Shown here: positions 1 to 6,543 of the stretch, one piece after another
Numbering within the stretch: the first letter of the stretch is position 1
How the letters are laid out: each line of letters opens with the position of its first letter
Assembly (NCBI GenBank): GCA_030430125.1
Contig: JAUIGA010000149.1
Coordinates: 1-7,985 of the forward strand
Origin: Chloroflexia bacterium
Lineage (GTDB): Bacteria; Chloroflexota; Chloroflexia; Thermomicrobiales; UBA6265
DNA: 7,985 bases
Direction: 5' to 3'
Position numbers and translations under genes: made by a program
The notes under the pieces: generated by a model
The model's database searches: none
Told to the model about the DNA's origin: nothing
The model's input: the letters and a program-made list of their open reading frames with translations, nothing else

Positions 1-1
1 C

Positions 2-1393
2 GGTGGGGGGATCTCGGGACTGGCGGCGGCGCACCGACTGCTTGCCGGGCATGAGGGTATTGGCGCTACGCTGGTGGAGGGCGATTCCCGGCTGGGCGGC
101 AAGATTCTCACCGTCGAGCAGCAGGGATACACCGTCGAAGGCGGCCCGGATTCAATGCTCGGGCGCAAGCCACGCGGTATCGGGCTCAGCCGGGAGTTGG
201 GGCTGGCGGACAGTGTCGTGGGTCCGAATAGCCAGCGACGCGGGTCGTTCGTACTGCGGCGCGGCAGGCTGTATCCGATCCCGGAGGGGCTGACAGGCCT
301 GGTGCCCACCAGGCTGAAACCGCTCGCGCAGTCCGGCCTGATCTCGCCGGCGGGGAAGCTGCGCATGCTGGGCGATTTCGTCCGTCCCGGACGTCGCGAT
401 CCGGGGGACGAGTCGCTGGCGTCCTTCATTTCGCGACGACTCGGTGGCGAGGTGTACGCGAACCTGGTCGAGCCGCTGATGGCCGGCATCTACGCCGGCG
501 ATGGCTCCGTGCTGAGCCTGCAGGCGACCTTCCCGCAGCTGCAACAGGCGGAGCGCGAGCATGGTGGGTTGATTCGCGGCGTGCTCGCCCAGCGGGCGAA
601 TGCGCAGCCAACCACCGAAAGCGGGGATCTGCCGGGGTTCATCTCGTATCGCACCGGTCTGCACGAGCTCGCCGATGCGCTGGAGACGGATATCCATGCG
701 CGCGGCGGAACGATCCGGACCGGGGTCTCCGCCTCCCTGATCGAGCGCACGGCGAGGGGCTACCGCGTCACGCTCGATCGCGACGACGGCCCGGAGACGA
801 TCCGGGTGGATGGCGTCATCGTCGCGACGCAGGCGTGGGCGGCCGTACCGTTGCTGGAGGGGCTGGACCGCCGCGCGTCGATCGCCATGGAGCAAATCCC
901 GCACGTCTCGACCGCGATCGTGGCGTTGGGGTTCGACGACCCAGCGGTTGATGCGCGCCTGAACGGGTTCGGCTATGTGGTGCCGCGCACCGAGCAGCGC
1001 AAGGTGATGGCGATGACATGGATGTCGTCGAAGTGGGCCGGGCGCGCGCCGGCGGGCAAGGCGCTTGTCCGCGCGTTTGTCGGCAGGGCGGGCCAGCAGG
1101 AGCTGCTCGAACGTCCGGACGACGACCTGGTGTCGCTTGTGCGGCGGGAACTGGCGGAGGTGCTCGGTATCACCGCGATGCCGGAGCTGGTGAGGGTCTT
1201 TCGGTGGGATGGCGGCATGCCGCAGTACACGCTGGGGCACCTCGACCGGGTGGCGGCGCTGGAGGCGGCGATGGCCGGGTTGCCAGGTGTCGCCGTCGCC
1301 GGCAACATGTTGCGCGGTGTCGGCCTGCCGGACTGCATCGCATCCGGCGAGGCAGCCGCGGACACGGTCGCGATGGATCTCGGCGACCGTTGA
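2..1393 (+). CDS. hemY: Protoporphyrinogen/coproporphyrinogen oxidase, HemY/CgoX type (5' end missing)
   Basis: FAD-dependent enzyme that oxidises coproporphyrinogen III or protoporphyrinogen IX to the porphyrin late in haem synthesis; it is usually soluble or membrane-associated in the cytoplasm. The reading frame is open from the window edge and begins inside the FAD dinucleotide-binding motif (GGGISGLAAAHRL, visible residues 1-13). It continues with a GDSRLGGKI segment and EGGPDSML (about residue 46), both typical of the flavin amine-oxidase/PPOX fold. The C-terminal FAD-contacting segment AGNMLRGVGLPDCIASGEAA (from about residue 433) is also present. Some 463 residues are visible, against a usual 450-480, so only about 7-10 N-terminal residues should be missing. 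The sequence cannot say whether the substrate is copro- or protoporphyrinogen; some annotations use hemG or cgoX for this family. The stop lies 47 nt from the convergent stop of the next gene, so any haem operon must lie upstream of the window. Confidence 0.93.
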   Translation, partial: GGGISGLAAAHRLLAGHEGIGATLVEGDSRLGGKILTVEQQGYTVEGGPDSMLGRKPRGIGLSRELGLADSVVGPNSQRRGSFVLRRGRLYPIPEGLTGLVPTRLKPLAQSGLISPAGKLRMLGDFVRPGRRDPGDESLASFISRRLGGEVYANLVEPLMAGIYAGDGSVLSLQATFPQLQQAEREHGGLIRGVLAQRANAQPTTESGDLPGFISYRTGLHELADALETDIHARGGTIRTGVSASLIERTARGYRVTLDRDDGPETIRVDGVIVATQAWAAVPLLEGLDRRASIAMEQIPHVSTAIVALGFDDPAVDARLNGFGYVVPRTEQRKVMAMTWMSSKWAGRAPAGKALVRAFVGRAGQQELLERPDDDLVSLVRRELAEVLGITAMPELVRVFRWDGGMPQYTLGHLDRVAALEAAMAGLPGVAVAGNMLRGVGLPDCIASGEAAADTVAMDLGDR

Positions 1394-1440
1394 CGCGTCC
1401 CTGGCAGGATTCTTCCAGTGCCTGCGTTCGCGAGAAATAC

Positions 1441-1980
1441 CTACCGGAACCAGCTTCTTTGCATGACCAGGCGGTTGTAGCACACCCCTGACCCGAGTCC
1501 GAAGATGAACGCGTGGGCCATGAACTGCACCGCCTCGTTGGACTGATCGGGAAACCAGTTCCAGCCAGCGGCCGGGGCGATCACGTAGAAGTTCACCAGC
1601 CACAGCATCACGCCATAGCTCGCGCCGGCCAGCAGCAGCGCGCGACTGGCGCGAGCCAGCGACGGCAGCATGGTCGCGCCGGCGCCGAAGATGACGCCGA
1701 AGAGCACGGAGAGCGCCAGGTGGAGCGTGATGCCCACGACCGCCGCACCGGCGAGGCTGTAGGCCGGGCTGAGCGCCTGCTGCCCCAGCACGATGCCTCC
1801 GATCATTCGCAATGGCACAAAGAACGCGTCCCTCCCGTTCAGGATGGCCGACATCACCATCTCGAACATGGCGAACATGATCCCGCCAACGATGCCGCCC
1901 AGCACGCTGTTCGTGAACCAGTTGCCGGCGTTCCGTGCTTCCCAGCGAGAGGCCAAAGTTGTTACACGGTGTGCTGCCAT
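1441..1980 (-). CDS. Multi-pass membrane protein of unknown function
   Basis: A 179-residue hydrophobic protein, on the strand opposite its neighbours and convergent with the hemY-like gene. After a basic N-terminus (about 20 residues) I see hydrophobic stretches at about 24-46, 54-66 (shorter), 76-102, 110-136 and 149-170, so probably four or five membrane passes. The Gly-rich first segment (SVLGGIVGGIMFAMFEMVM) and the PLRMIGGIVLGQQAL...GITLHLALSVLFGVIF pattern resemble small membrane proteins that I recall as common in Chloroflexota and of unknown function; no catalytic motif is visible. The ATG at 1980 was chosen because an AGGAG lies 7 nt before it. An in-frame ATG at 2028 has its own GGAGG 5 nt upstream and would add 16 residues, but these are Arg/His/Ser-rich and use codons such as CGA, AGT and AGG that are rare in this window. 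The gene is real; its start is uncertain. Confidence 0.82.
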   Translation of the reverse strand: MAAHRVTTLASRWEARNAGNWFTNSVLGGIVGGIMFAMFEMVMSAILNGRDAFFVPLRMIGGIVLGQQALSPAYSLAGAAVVGITLHLALSVLFGVIFGAGATMLPSLARASRALLLAGASYGVMLWLVNFYVIAPAAGWNWFPDQSNEAVQFMAHAFIFGLGSGVCYNRLVMQRSWFR

Positions 1981-1987
1981 GGCGTGA

Positions 1988-2038
1988 CTCCTGCGAAGGT
2001 GACTGCGGCCTGCCTTGCCTCGCGCCATTCGCTCCTCC
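1988..2038 (-). promoter_or_regulatory. Two alternative Shine-Dalgarno sites for the membrane protein
   Basis: Read on the minus strand, GGAGGAG at 2038-2032 precedes an ATG at 2028, and AGGAG at 1992-1988 precedes an in-frame ATG at 1980. Both have workable spacing (5 nt from the GGAGG core, and 7 nt). Either or both starts could be used. This pair is what makes the N-terminus ambiguous between 179 and 195 residues. Confidence 0.5.
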
Positions 2039-2206
2039 AGAGGTTTGCAGAGGGATTGAGATGTCTGGCTCTCTACCGTCTCATAGTGCCGGCACCACGG
2101 ATCAACCTCTGTAGGAACCGCTGCAAGCGCGTAAATACGGAGAAGGCATGGGCGACCTGCACCCCTGCGTGTGTACCGGGAGATACGCTGCCGATGCCAC
2201 CGGGGT

Positions 2207-2235
2207 TGTATCCAGCCATTCTGGTCAGGTGACAA
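2207..2235 (-). promoter_or_regulatory. Possible sigma-70-type promoter for the membrane protein
   Basis: On the minus strand, TTGTCA (2235-2230, five of six to the -35 consensus) is followed after 17 nt by GATACA (2212-2207, three of six to the -10). It would give a leader of roughly 170-220 nt. The -10 match is weak and the call rests on spacing plus the -35 box. Confidence 0.25.
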
Positions 2236-2246
2236 TCCGGCACATC

Positions 2247-2276
2247 TTGTCGATCGGCCGCCCGGCTCGGTAGCAT
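2247..2276 (+). promoter_or_regulatory. Possible sigma-70-type promoter for the serine hydrolase
   Basis: TTGTCG (2247-2252, four of six) and TAGCAT (2271-2276, four of six) are separated by 18 nt. A start of transcription would fall at about 2283, inside the palindrome at 2280-2291, which is a common position for a repressor operator. Each box is weak alone; the arrangement is the main argument. Confidence 0.3.
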
Positions 2277-2279
2277 GAT

Positions 2280-2291
2280 GTGTACGTACAC
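2280..2291. promoter_or_regulatory. 12-bp perfect palindrome GTGTACGTACAC, candidate operator
   Basis: The 12 bases equal their own reverse complement; flanking bases do not extend the symmetry. It sits 72 nt before the serine hydrolase start codon and overlaps the transcription start expected from the possible promoter at 2247-2276. A single GTGTAC half-site also occurs at 2171-2176. A dimeric regulator such as a TetR- or GntR-type protein could bind, but no regulator gene is in the window. Confidence 0.35.
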
Positions 2292-2363
2292 TCTGTGCGT
2301 ATCCGTGGTCCTGGATCGATGTGGTGCGGTCGCCTGCGCGACGCCGCCACACGGAGAGCCGGT

Positions 2364-3422
2364 ATGCTTCACCCCCAACGCTCCTCCCAGCTGCTGCCTC
2401 GCTTTCTCGTCGGCGCGATCGTCTTCATGACTATCGTCATCGTCGCCGCGCCGCGCCTTGGTGCCGCCGCGCCAGGGTTCGCATGGGCAGGCATCGATCA
2501 GCAGGTGCTGCAGCTCGCGCCCGAGCACAACCTGCTTGTGGCCGAGTTCAGCGGCAATCGCTGCGAGACGATCCATACCGTCAACGGTGGAGACCAGCTT
2601 GCCATCGCCTCGACGTTCAAGCTCTATGTGCTGGGCGAGCTTGCCCGGCAGGTGCAGACCGGACTGGTGCGATGGGACGATCCGGTCACGCTCACCGACA
2701 CCCTCCGCTCGATGCCCTCCGGTGACTACGCCTGGGTGCCAGCCGGGCAGCAGGTGACCGTGCGCCAACTCGCCGAGGCGATGATCTGGCACAGCGACAA
2801 CACCGCGACGGACCACCTCATCGATCTGCTCGGTCGCGAGAACGTCGAACGCGCCTTCGCGGCCTTTGGTCACGCCGACCCGGAGGCGAACCAACCGCTG
2901 CTGCTCACCCGCGAGCTGTTCGCGATCAAGATGTGGCAGCCGCAGGAGTGGATGACCCGCTACATGGCCGCGTCCGATCAGGAACAACTCGAGCTGCTGG
3001 CGCGCGATGTCTCCAGCGCCCGGATCGACCCCTCGGGCGGGTGGGGCAAGTGGAACGGTCCCACGGCGATCGACGGCATCGAGTGGTTCGCCTCCGCCGA
3101 GGATATCTGTCGCGCCACGGTCGGGCTGTGGACGATGGGCGCCCAGCCCGGGCTCGAGCCGGTGCGGGATATCCTCGCCGGCAACCGTGGCGGCATCCTG
3201 GAATCCACGACCTGGCCGCATGTCGGGTACAAGGCCGGGTACGAGGCTGGTGTAGTGAACGCCACCTATGTGCTGGAGCGCAACGACGGTCGGGTGTTCT
3301 TCGTGTCGGCAGGGTTCAACCATCCAACCGGGATTGTCGACCAGGGCGCGCCCGGCGCGCTGCTCTCGCCGGTGGTCACCTGCCTGGCGACCTACCGGCA
3401 GGCGGGAGATTGCGGCGACTGA
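2364..3422 (+). CDS. Exported class A beta-lactamase-like serine hydrolase
   Basis: A 352-residue protein of the penicillin-binding/class A beta-lactamase fold, expected outside the membrane and acting on a beta-lactam, a peptidoglycan peptide or an unknown amide/ester. The N-terminus has a hydrophobic signal segment (about residues 14-29) and a possible cleavage site near LGAAA (32-36). The three family motifs are in order: S83-T-F-K86 (nucleophile and base), S144-D145-N146, and K290-A-G292 in place of KTG. The segment RSMPSG...WVPAG and HSDNTATDHL matches a beta-lactamase-like subfamily known mainly from Actinobacteria and Chloroflexota. I do not see the class A omega-loop ExxLN; the equivalent region reads TRELFAIK (182-189), so true beta-lactamase activity is doubtful. 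The ATG at 2364 follows GGAGAG at good spacing and gives a sensible signal peptide; an upstream in-frame ATG at 2280 lies within the palindrome and is less likely. The M23 gene follows 82 nt downstream. Confidence 0.88.
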   Translation: MLHPQRSSQLLPRFLVGAIVFMTIVIVAAPRLGAAAPGFAWAGIDQQVLQLAPEHNLLVAEFSGNRCETIHTVNGGDQLAIASTFKLYVLGELARQVQTGLVRWDDPVTLTDTLRSMPSGDYAWVPAGQQVTVRQLAEAMIWHSDNTATDHLIDLLGRENVERAFAAFGHADPEANQPLLLTRELFAIKMWQPQEWMTRYMAASDQEQLELLARDVSSARIDPSGGWGKWNGPTAIDGIEWFASAEDICRATVGLWTMGAQPGLEPVRDILAGNRGGILESTTWPHVGYKAGYEAGVVNATYVLERNDGRVFFVSAGFNHPTGIVDQGAPGALLSPVVTCLATYRQAGDCGD

Positions 3423-3431
3423 CGCGGGTGA

Positions 3432-3489
3432 CTTCACACATCGCGACCGCATCTGTGGCAGGATGGTTCGCGATGACTGTTGTGTGAAG
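3432..3489 (+). promoter_or_regulatory. Long inverted repeat/stem-loop in the leader of the M23 gene
   Basis: CTTCACACA (3432-3440) is perfectly complementary to TGTGTGAAG (3481-3489). Just inside, CATCGCGA (3439-3446) can pair with TCGCGATG (3468-3475). The arms form a two-part stem with a 3'-side bulge around 3476-3482 and a loop of about 20 nt. No T-run follows, so a standard intrinsic terminator is unlikely. The 3' arm includes the AAG of the AAGGGAG ribosome-binding sequence (3487-3493) of the next gene, so folding could partly hide it. It could be an attenuator, a processing site, a thermosensor-like leader or an mRNA 3' stabiliser for the upstream gene. Confidence 0.5.
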
Positions 3490-3504
3490 GGAGCCATCCG
3501 CCTG

Positions 3505-5265
3505 ATGAAGTCGCGCGTATTCGTCCTCATGCTGGCCCTTGCCGTTGTTCCATCGATGCTCGAAGCGGCGGCGCAACCCGCCACTCCCGGTGATGCAGGC
3601 TTGACGGTAGACGACCACCTCGCCTGGGTGCTCGCCCTGTTCGATGGCGAGGCGGCAACGCTCTCGGAGCGTGACGTCGAGGCGCACTTCCACACGTCGT
3701 TCCTGGAGCTGGTTTCCCCGGAGGAGTTCATCACGACGATCCGGCAGCTCGCTGGCGAGCTCGGGCCGTTGACACTGGCGGAGGATCGCGGCACCAGTCC
3801 GAATGAGTTTGTTGGGCTGTTCCGTGCTGCCTCCGGAGATGGCGTGATGATCTCGTTCGCCATCGACCCGGAATCGGGCCTGATGGTGGGCTTCTTCGTC
3901 ACCCCGGCGCCACTTCCCGACAGCGGAGCGACCCCCACCGGCGCGCCGGGATCGACTCCGGTAGCGTCGCCGGTTGCGATGAATCCGGTCGTGGATGACC
4001 CGGCTGCCCAGATCACACAGTACTCGGAGCTATCCGCGATCGTGCGGTCCACGGGCGTGTCCGCGGTGGCGGCGGTGATCGCCGGAGACGAGACCGCGCT
4101 CGCGCCCCTGCTGACCGCCGAGATGGCGACAGCGCTGGAGCAGGTGCGGGTTGAGGATATCCTCGCGAGTTACACGAGCGATCAGGTGCAGATGGTGTTC
4201 GCCGAGGCCGGCGCGGTCTTCTTCGGGCAGTGGGACGGCGAACGGATCGATGGTGTCATGGTCCAGGGCGGTGTCCCGTACCCGTTCTCCCTCGTGGCCG
4301 CAGGGTCGCAGGGTGGGGACCTGCCGACTGGCGATTGGAGCGGCACAATCCAGCAGGCGCAACTCGACATCGGGGTGTCCTTCGGCACAGGTGACCGCGG
4401 GGAGCTCACCGCGGCGCTCGACATTCCCGCGCAGGGAGTGGAGGATCACCCGCTGGCTGACGTCGCGTACCTGCCCGAGCGTTCGCTGGGAGACCTGGTG
4501 GATGAGCGCGTGTTCGTGCCGGGCGGCATCAACACCAGCTACACCGCCGACTACGCATGGGGCGATGCCCTGTTGCGAATCGCGGCAGGTGTGGATATCG
4601 ATTCCGGGCTGGTGACGTCGCTGCAGGTCTATCCCGCGTTGCCGCTGGCCGATGCTGGCGACGTACCTGCGTCGGAAACGACCTGGCGGACTCCGTTCGC
4701 CGGCACCTGGTGGGTGTTCTGGGGCGGCGAGTCGGAGCTGCACAACTACCACGCCGCAACCCCGTCGCAGCGCTATGCCTACGACCTGGTGATCTGGAAG
4801 GACGGTGCGACGTGGTCGGGTGACGGCAGCCGCAACGAGGACTACTGGGCCTGGGGGCAGCCGGTGCTGGCGCCCGCTGACGGCACCGTGATCGTTGCCG
4901 TCAACGACGCGGAGGATCTTCCACCAAATGCGCCACTTGCCGAACGTAGCGCATCCGGCAATCCCGGAGGCAACCACGTTGTCATCCAGACCGCCGACAA
5001 CGAATACGTGTTCGTCGCGCACATGCAGGAGGGCTCGGTGCGGGTTCGACCTGGCGACGACGTGCGTGCCGGCGACATGCTGGGTCTGACCGGGAACTCG
5101 GGAAACAGCTCCGAGCCCCACATCCACATTCACATCCAGGACACGCCTGACATGCTTGATTTCCAGGCGACCGGCATCCCGCTTCGGTTCGCGTCCGCCA
5201 TCGTCGACGGCGAGCTCCAGGCGGATGTGATCGCGCAACAGGGCAGCTTCATCGCCAACCCGTAG
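3505..5265 (+). CDS. Exported multidomain M23 (LytM-like) peptidase family protein
   Basis: A 586-residue secreted protein, expected to act on peptidoglycan cross-bridges or stem peptides if active. The signal peptide is about residues 1-23 (AAA before Q24). An alpha/beta module follows at about 30-135 and resembles the module fused ahead of serine hydrolases; then a Pro/Ala/Thr/Ser linker (about 136-165), a second module of similar character (about 168-270), and a beta-rich segment (about 278-378, starting WSGTI, with an IPAQG motif) like that preceding alpha/beta hydrolases. The C-terminal M23 domain (about 395-560) shows APADGTV (456-462), H506 in FVAHM, GDDVRAGDMLGLTGNSG, and PHIHIH with H539xH541. 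The usual HxxxD zinc motif reads R423-Y-A-Y-D427, so the first ligand His is absent; H416 lies nearby. The ATG at 3505 gives a clean signal peptide; AAGGGAG lies 11 nt upstream, rather far. The sugar-dehydrogenase-like gene follows after 15 nt, suggesting an operon. Confidence 0.88.
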   Translation: MKSRVFVLMLALAVVPSMLEAAAQPATPGDAGLTVDDHLAWVLALFDGEAATLSERDVEAHFHTSFLELVSPEEFITTIRQLAGELGPLTLAEDRGTSPNEFVGLFRAASGDGVMISFAIDPESGLMVGFFVTPAPLPDSGATPTGAPGSTPVASPVAMNPVVDDPAAQITQYSELSAIVRSTGVSAVAAVIAGDETALAPLLTAEMATALEQVRVEDILASYTSDQVQMVFAEAGAVFFGQWDGERIDGVMVQGGVPYPFSLVAAGSQGGDLPTGDWSGTIQQAQLDIGVSFGTGDRGELTAALDIPAQGVEDHPLADVAYLPERSLGDLVDERVFVPGGINTSYTADYAWGDALLRIAAGVDIDSGLVTSLQVYPALPLADAGDVPASETTWRTPFAGTWWVFWGGESELHNYHAATPSQRYAYDLVIWKDGATWSGDGSRNEDYWAWGQPVLAPADGTVIVAVNDAEDLPPNAPLAERSASGNPGGNHVVIQTADNEYVFVAHMQEGSVRVRPGDDVRAGDMLGLTGNSGNSSEPHIHIHIQDTPDMLDFQATGIPLRFASAIVDGELQADVIAQQGSFIANP

Positions 5266-5280
5266 CCAGGGAGGTCGACG

Positions 5281-6429
5281 ATGCGTCAGATCATCTCTCG
5301 ATTCGCGCTTGCATTCCTGATTGGCATCCCGATGGTCCTGGCAGTACCGGTCACCATGGCGCAGGCGCCACAGGTTGCGGTTGAGCCGTGGATGACCGGC
5401 GCGTTCGAGCGTCCGACCCATGTCACCAACGCCGGCGACGAGCGGCTCTTCGTGGTTGAGCAGGCTGGTACCGTGCGGGTTGTGCCCGACGCCGCTGACT
5501 CCGCGGCTGGGCCGTTGCTCTTTCTCGACATCACCGACCGCGTCGGTGCGATGTCGGCGGAGCAGGGGCTTCTCAGCATTGCCTTCCCACCCCCGTCGCA
5601 CGAAGGGAGCTTCGTGTATGCGTCGTACACCGACCTCCAGGGCGACTCGGTGGTCAGCCGTTTCGAGGTGCTTGGGGACGGTCTCGCCGCCGACCCGGCC
5701 AGCGAGCTGGTTATCCTCAGGCAGGACCAGCCGTACCGGAATCACAACGGCGGGCTGATCGTCTTCGGTCCGGACGACATGCTGTATGTCGGTTTCGGCG
5801 ACGGTGGATCGCAGGGCGACCCGGATGGCAACGGGCAGAATCGCTCGACATGGCTCGGGTCCATCCTTCGCGTCAATGTCGATCCCGCCGGATGGGGCGA
5901 CGCGGCGGGGTACGTCGCGCCGGTCGACAATCCCTTCGTCGGCGACCCGGATACCGCGCCGGAGATTTGGATGTACGGCGTGCGCAACCCCTGGCGGTTC
6001 ACGTTCGATCCGGAAGGCACGATGATCGCCGTTGCCGATGTCGGCGGCAGCCAGGTCGAGGAAGTGACGATCCTGTCGCTGGAAGGTGCGCCGGGCGCGA
6101 ATCTGGGCTGGGACCAATTCGAGGGGTCGAGCTGCTACCAGTCGGTGACGTGCGACCCGGCCGGGCTGGTGATGCCGAATCTCGAGTACACCCACCCGGA
6201 AGGCGGTTGCTCGATCACCGGCGGCGCGTTCGTTGGCGGGGCCTACGTGTACGGGGATTACTGCTCCGGTCTGCTGTGGGTCGCGAACCAGGGCGACGAT
6301 GGCGCCTGGACCGCCGGCGACCCGATCGAGACCGGCTTGCGCATCTCGTCTTTCGGAGTGGGTGGCGACGGTACCCTCTATGTCTGCGATCTCGCCAGCG
6401 GGTCGGTGTATCGGGTGGTTGGCGAGTGA
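5281..6429 (+). CDS. Exported PQQ-dependent soluble sugar dehydrogenase family protein
   Basis: A 382-residue secreted beta-propeller of the soluble glucose dehydrogenase (GdhB/Asd/YliI) superfamily, whose characterised members oxidise aldoses with PQQ and calcium; other members are only structural relatives. The signal peptide is about residues 1-29 (AQA before P30). Family landmarks are present in order: ERLFVVEQAGTVRVV, EQGLLSIAF, RNHNGG with H155 at the position of the catalytic His, MLYVGFGDGGSQGDP (167-181), LGSILRVNVD, YGVRNPWRF with R235-N236 in the PQQ-contacting region, IAVADVGGSQVEEV, NLGWDQFEG, and GDYCSGLLW. Cysteines near the C-terminal part (SSCYQSVTCD, EGGCSITGG) may form disulfides. 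A strong GGGAGG lies 6 nt before the ATG and the M23 stop is 15 nt upstream, so the two are probably translated from one transcript. The substrate, and whether PQQ is available in the host, cannot be told from the window. Confidence 0.88.
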   Translation: MRQIISRFALAFLIGIPMVLAVPVTMAQAPQVAVEPWMTGAFERPTHVTNAGDERLFVVEQAGTVRVVPDAADSAAGPLLFLDITDRVGAMSAEQGLLSIAFPPPSHEGSFVYASYTDLQGDSVVSRFEVLGDGLAADPASELVILRQDQPYRNHNGGLIVFGPDDMLYVGFGDGGSQGDPDGNGQNRSTWLGSILRVNVDPAGWGDAAGYVAPVDNPFVGDPDTAPEIWMYGVRNPWRFTFDPEGTMIAVADVGGSQVEEVTILSLEGAPGANLGWDQFEGSSCYQSVTCDPAGLVMPNLEYTHPEGGCSITGGAFVGGAYVYGDYCSGLLWVANQGDDGAWTAGDPIETGLRISSFGVGGDGTLYVCDLASGSVYRVVGE

Positions 6430-6543
6430 TGCCTGGTATGCAACTGGGCTGAACCAAACTCAAACATGGGAGCGGGGCGATCCAAAGCACAACTCATCCC
6501 TGGAGCCTCCTCAACCATGGGCAGCTCGTCTCGGAAATCCCTG
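6430..6543. other. Convergent intergenic gap, no clear terminator
   Basis: The 114 nt between the sugar-dehydrogenase-like stop and the coiled-coil protein stop. I looked for a bidirectional hairpin with T-runs and found only weak 5-bp pairings with long loops (for example TGGTT 6416-6420 with AACCA 6454-6458). Termination may be factor-dependent or outside the gap. Confidence 0.4.

Larger units (their letters stand above)
1981..2363. other. Divergent intergenic region (383 nt)
   Basis: Lies between the start codons of the minus-strand membrane protein and the plus-strand serine hydrolase. It holds the two ribosome-binding sites of the membrane protein, possible promoters on both strands, a perfect 12-bp palindrome at 2280-2291 and a 10-bp palindrome GTGCCGGCAC at 2086-2095. 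A minus-strand reading frame of about 48 codons (from about 2219 down to 2073) has no convincing ribosome-binding site and was not called. No RNA gene was recognised. Confidence 0.6.

Noticed and set aside
1394..1440. Bidirectional terminator between the convergent genes
   Set aside because: Only a 5-bp GCAGG/CCTGC pairing with a 12-nt loop and no T-runs was found.
152..1603. Long open frame on the minus strand, antisense to the hemY-like gene
   Set aside because: The product is Arg/His/Gln-rich with no recognisable domain. It mirrors the GC-rich codons of the plus-strand gene, which has clear FAD motifs.
2073..2219. Possible 48-codon small gene on the minus strand upstream of the membrane protein
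   Set aside because: No ribosome-binding site before its ATG, and it overlaps the proposed -10 region. Nothing supports translation.
2364..3422. Antibiotic-resistance beta-lactamase call
   Set aside because: The omega-loop Glu motif of class A enzymes is not recognisable and the third motif is KAG, so only a beta-lactamase-like serine hydrolase can be supported.
3423..3504. Intrinsic terminator reading of the inverted repeat after the serine hydrolase
   Set aside because: The stem is followed by GGAGCC rather than a T-run, and the 3' arm merges with a ribosome-binding site. A leader structure is a better description.
2073..4052. 659-codon open frame on the minus strand across the serine hydrolase and the M23 N-terminus
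   Set aside because: Low-complexity, without a family signal, and antisense to two genes with intact catalytic motifs and signal peptides. Long antisense frames are expected at this GC content.
4030..6195. 721-codon open frame on the minus strand across the M23 and sugar-dehydrogenase-like genes
   Set aside because: Arg/His/Val-rich composition typical of a GC-rich shadow frame, with no export or domain signal. It also spans an operon junction on the opposite strand.
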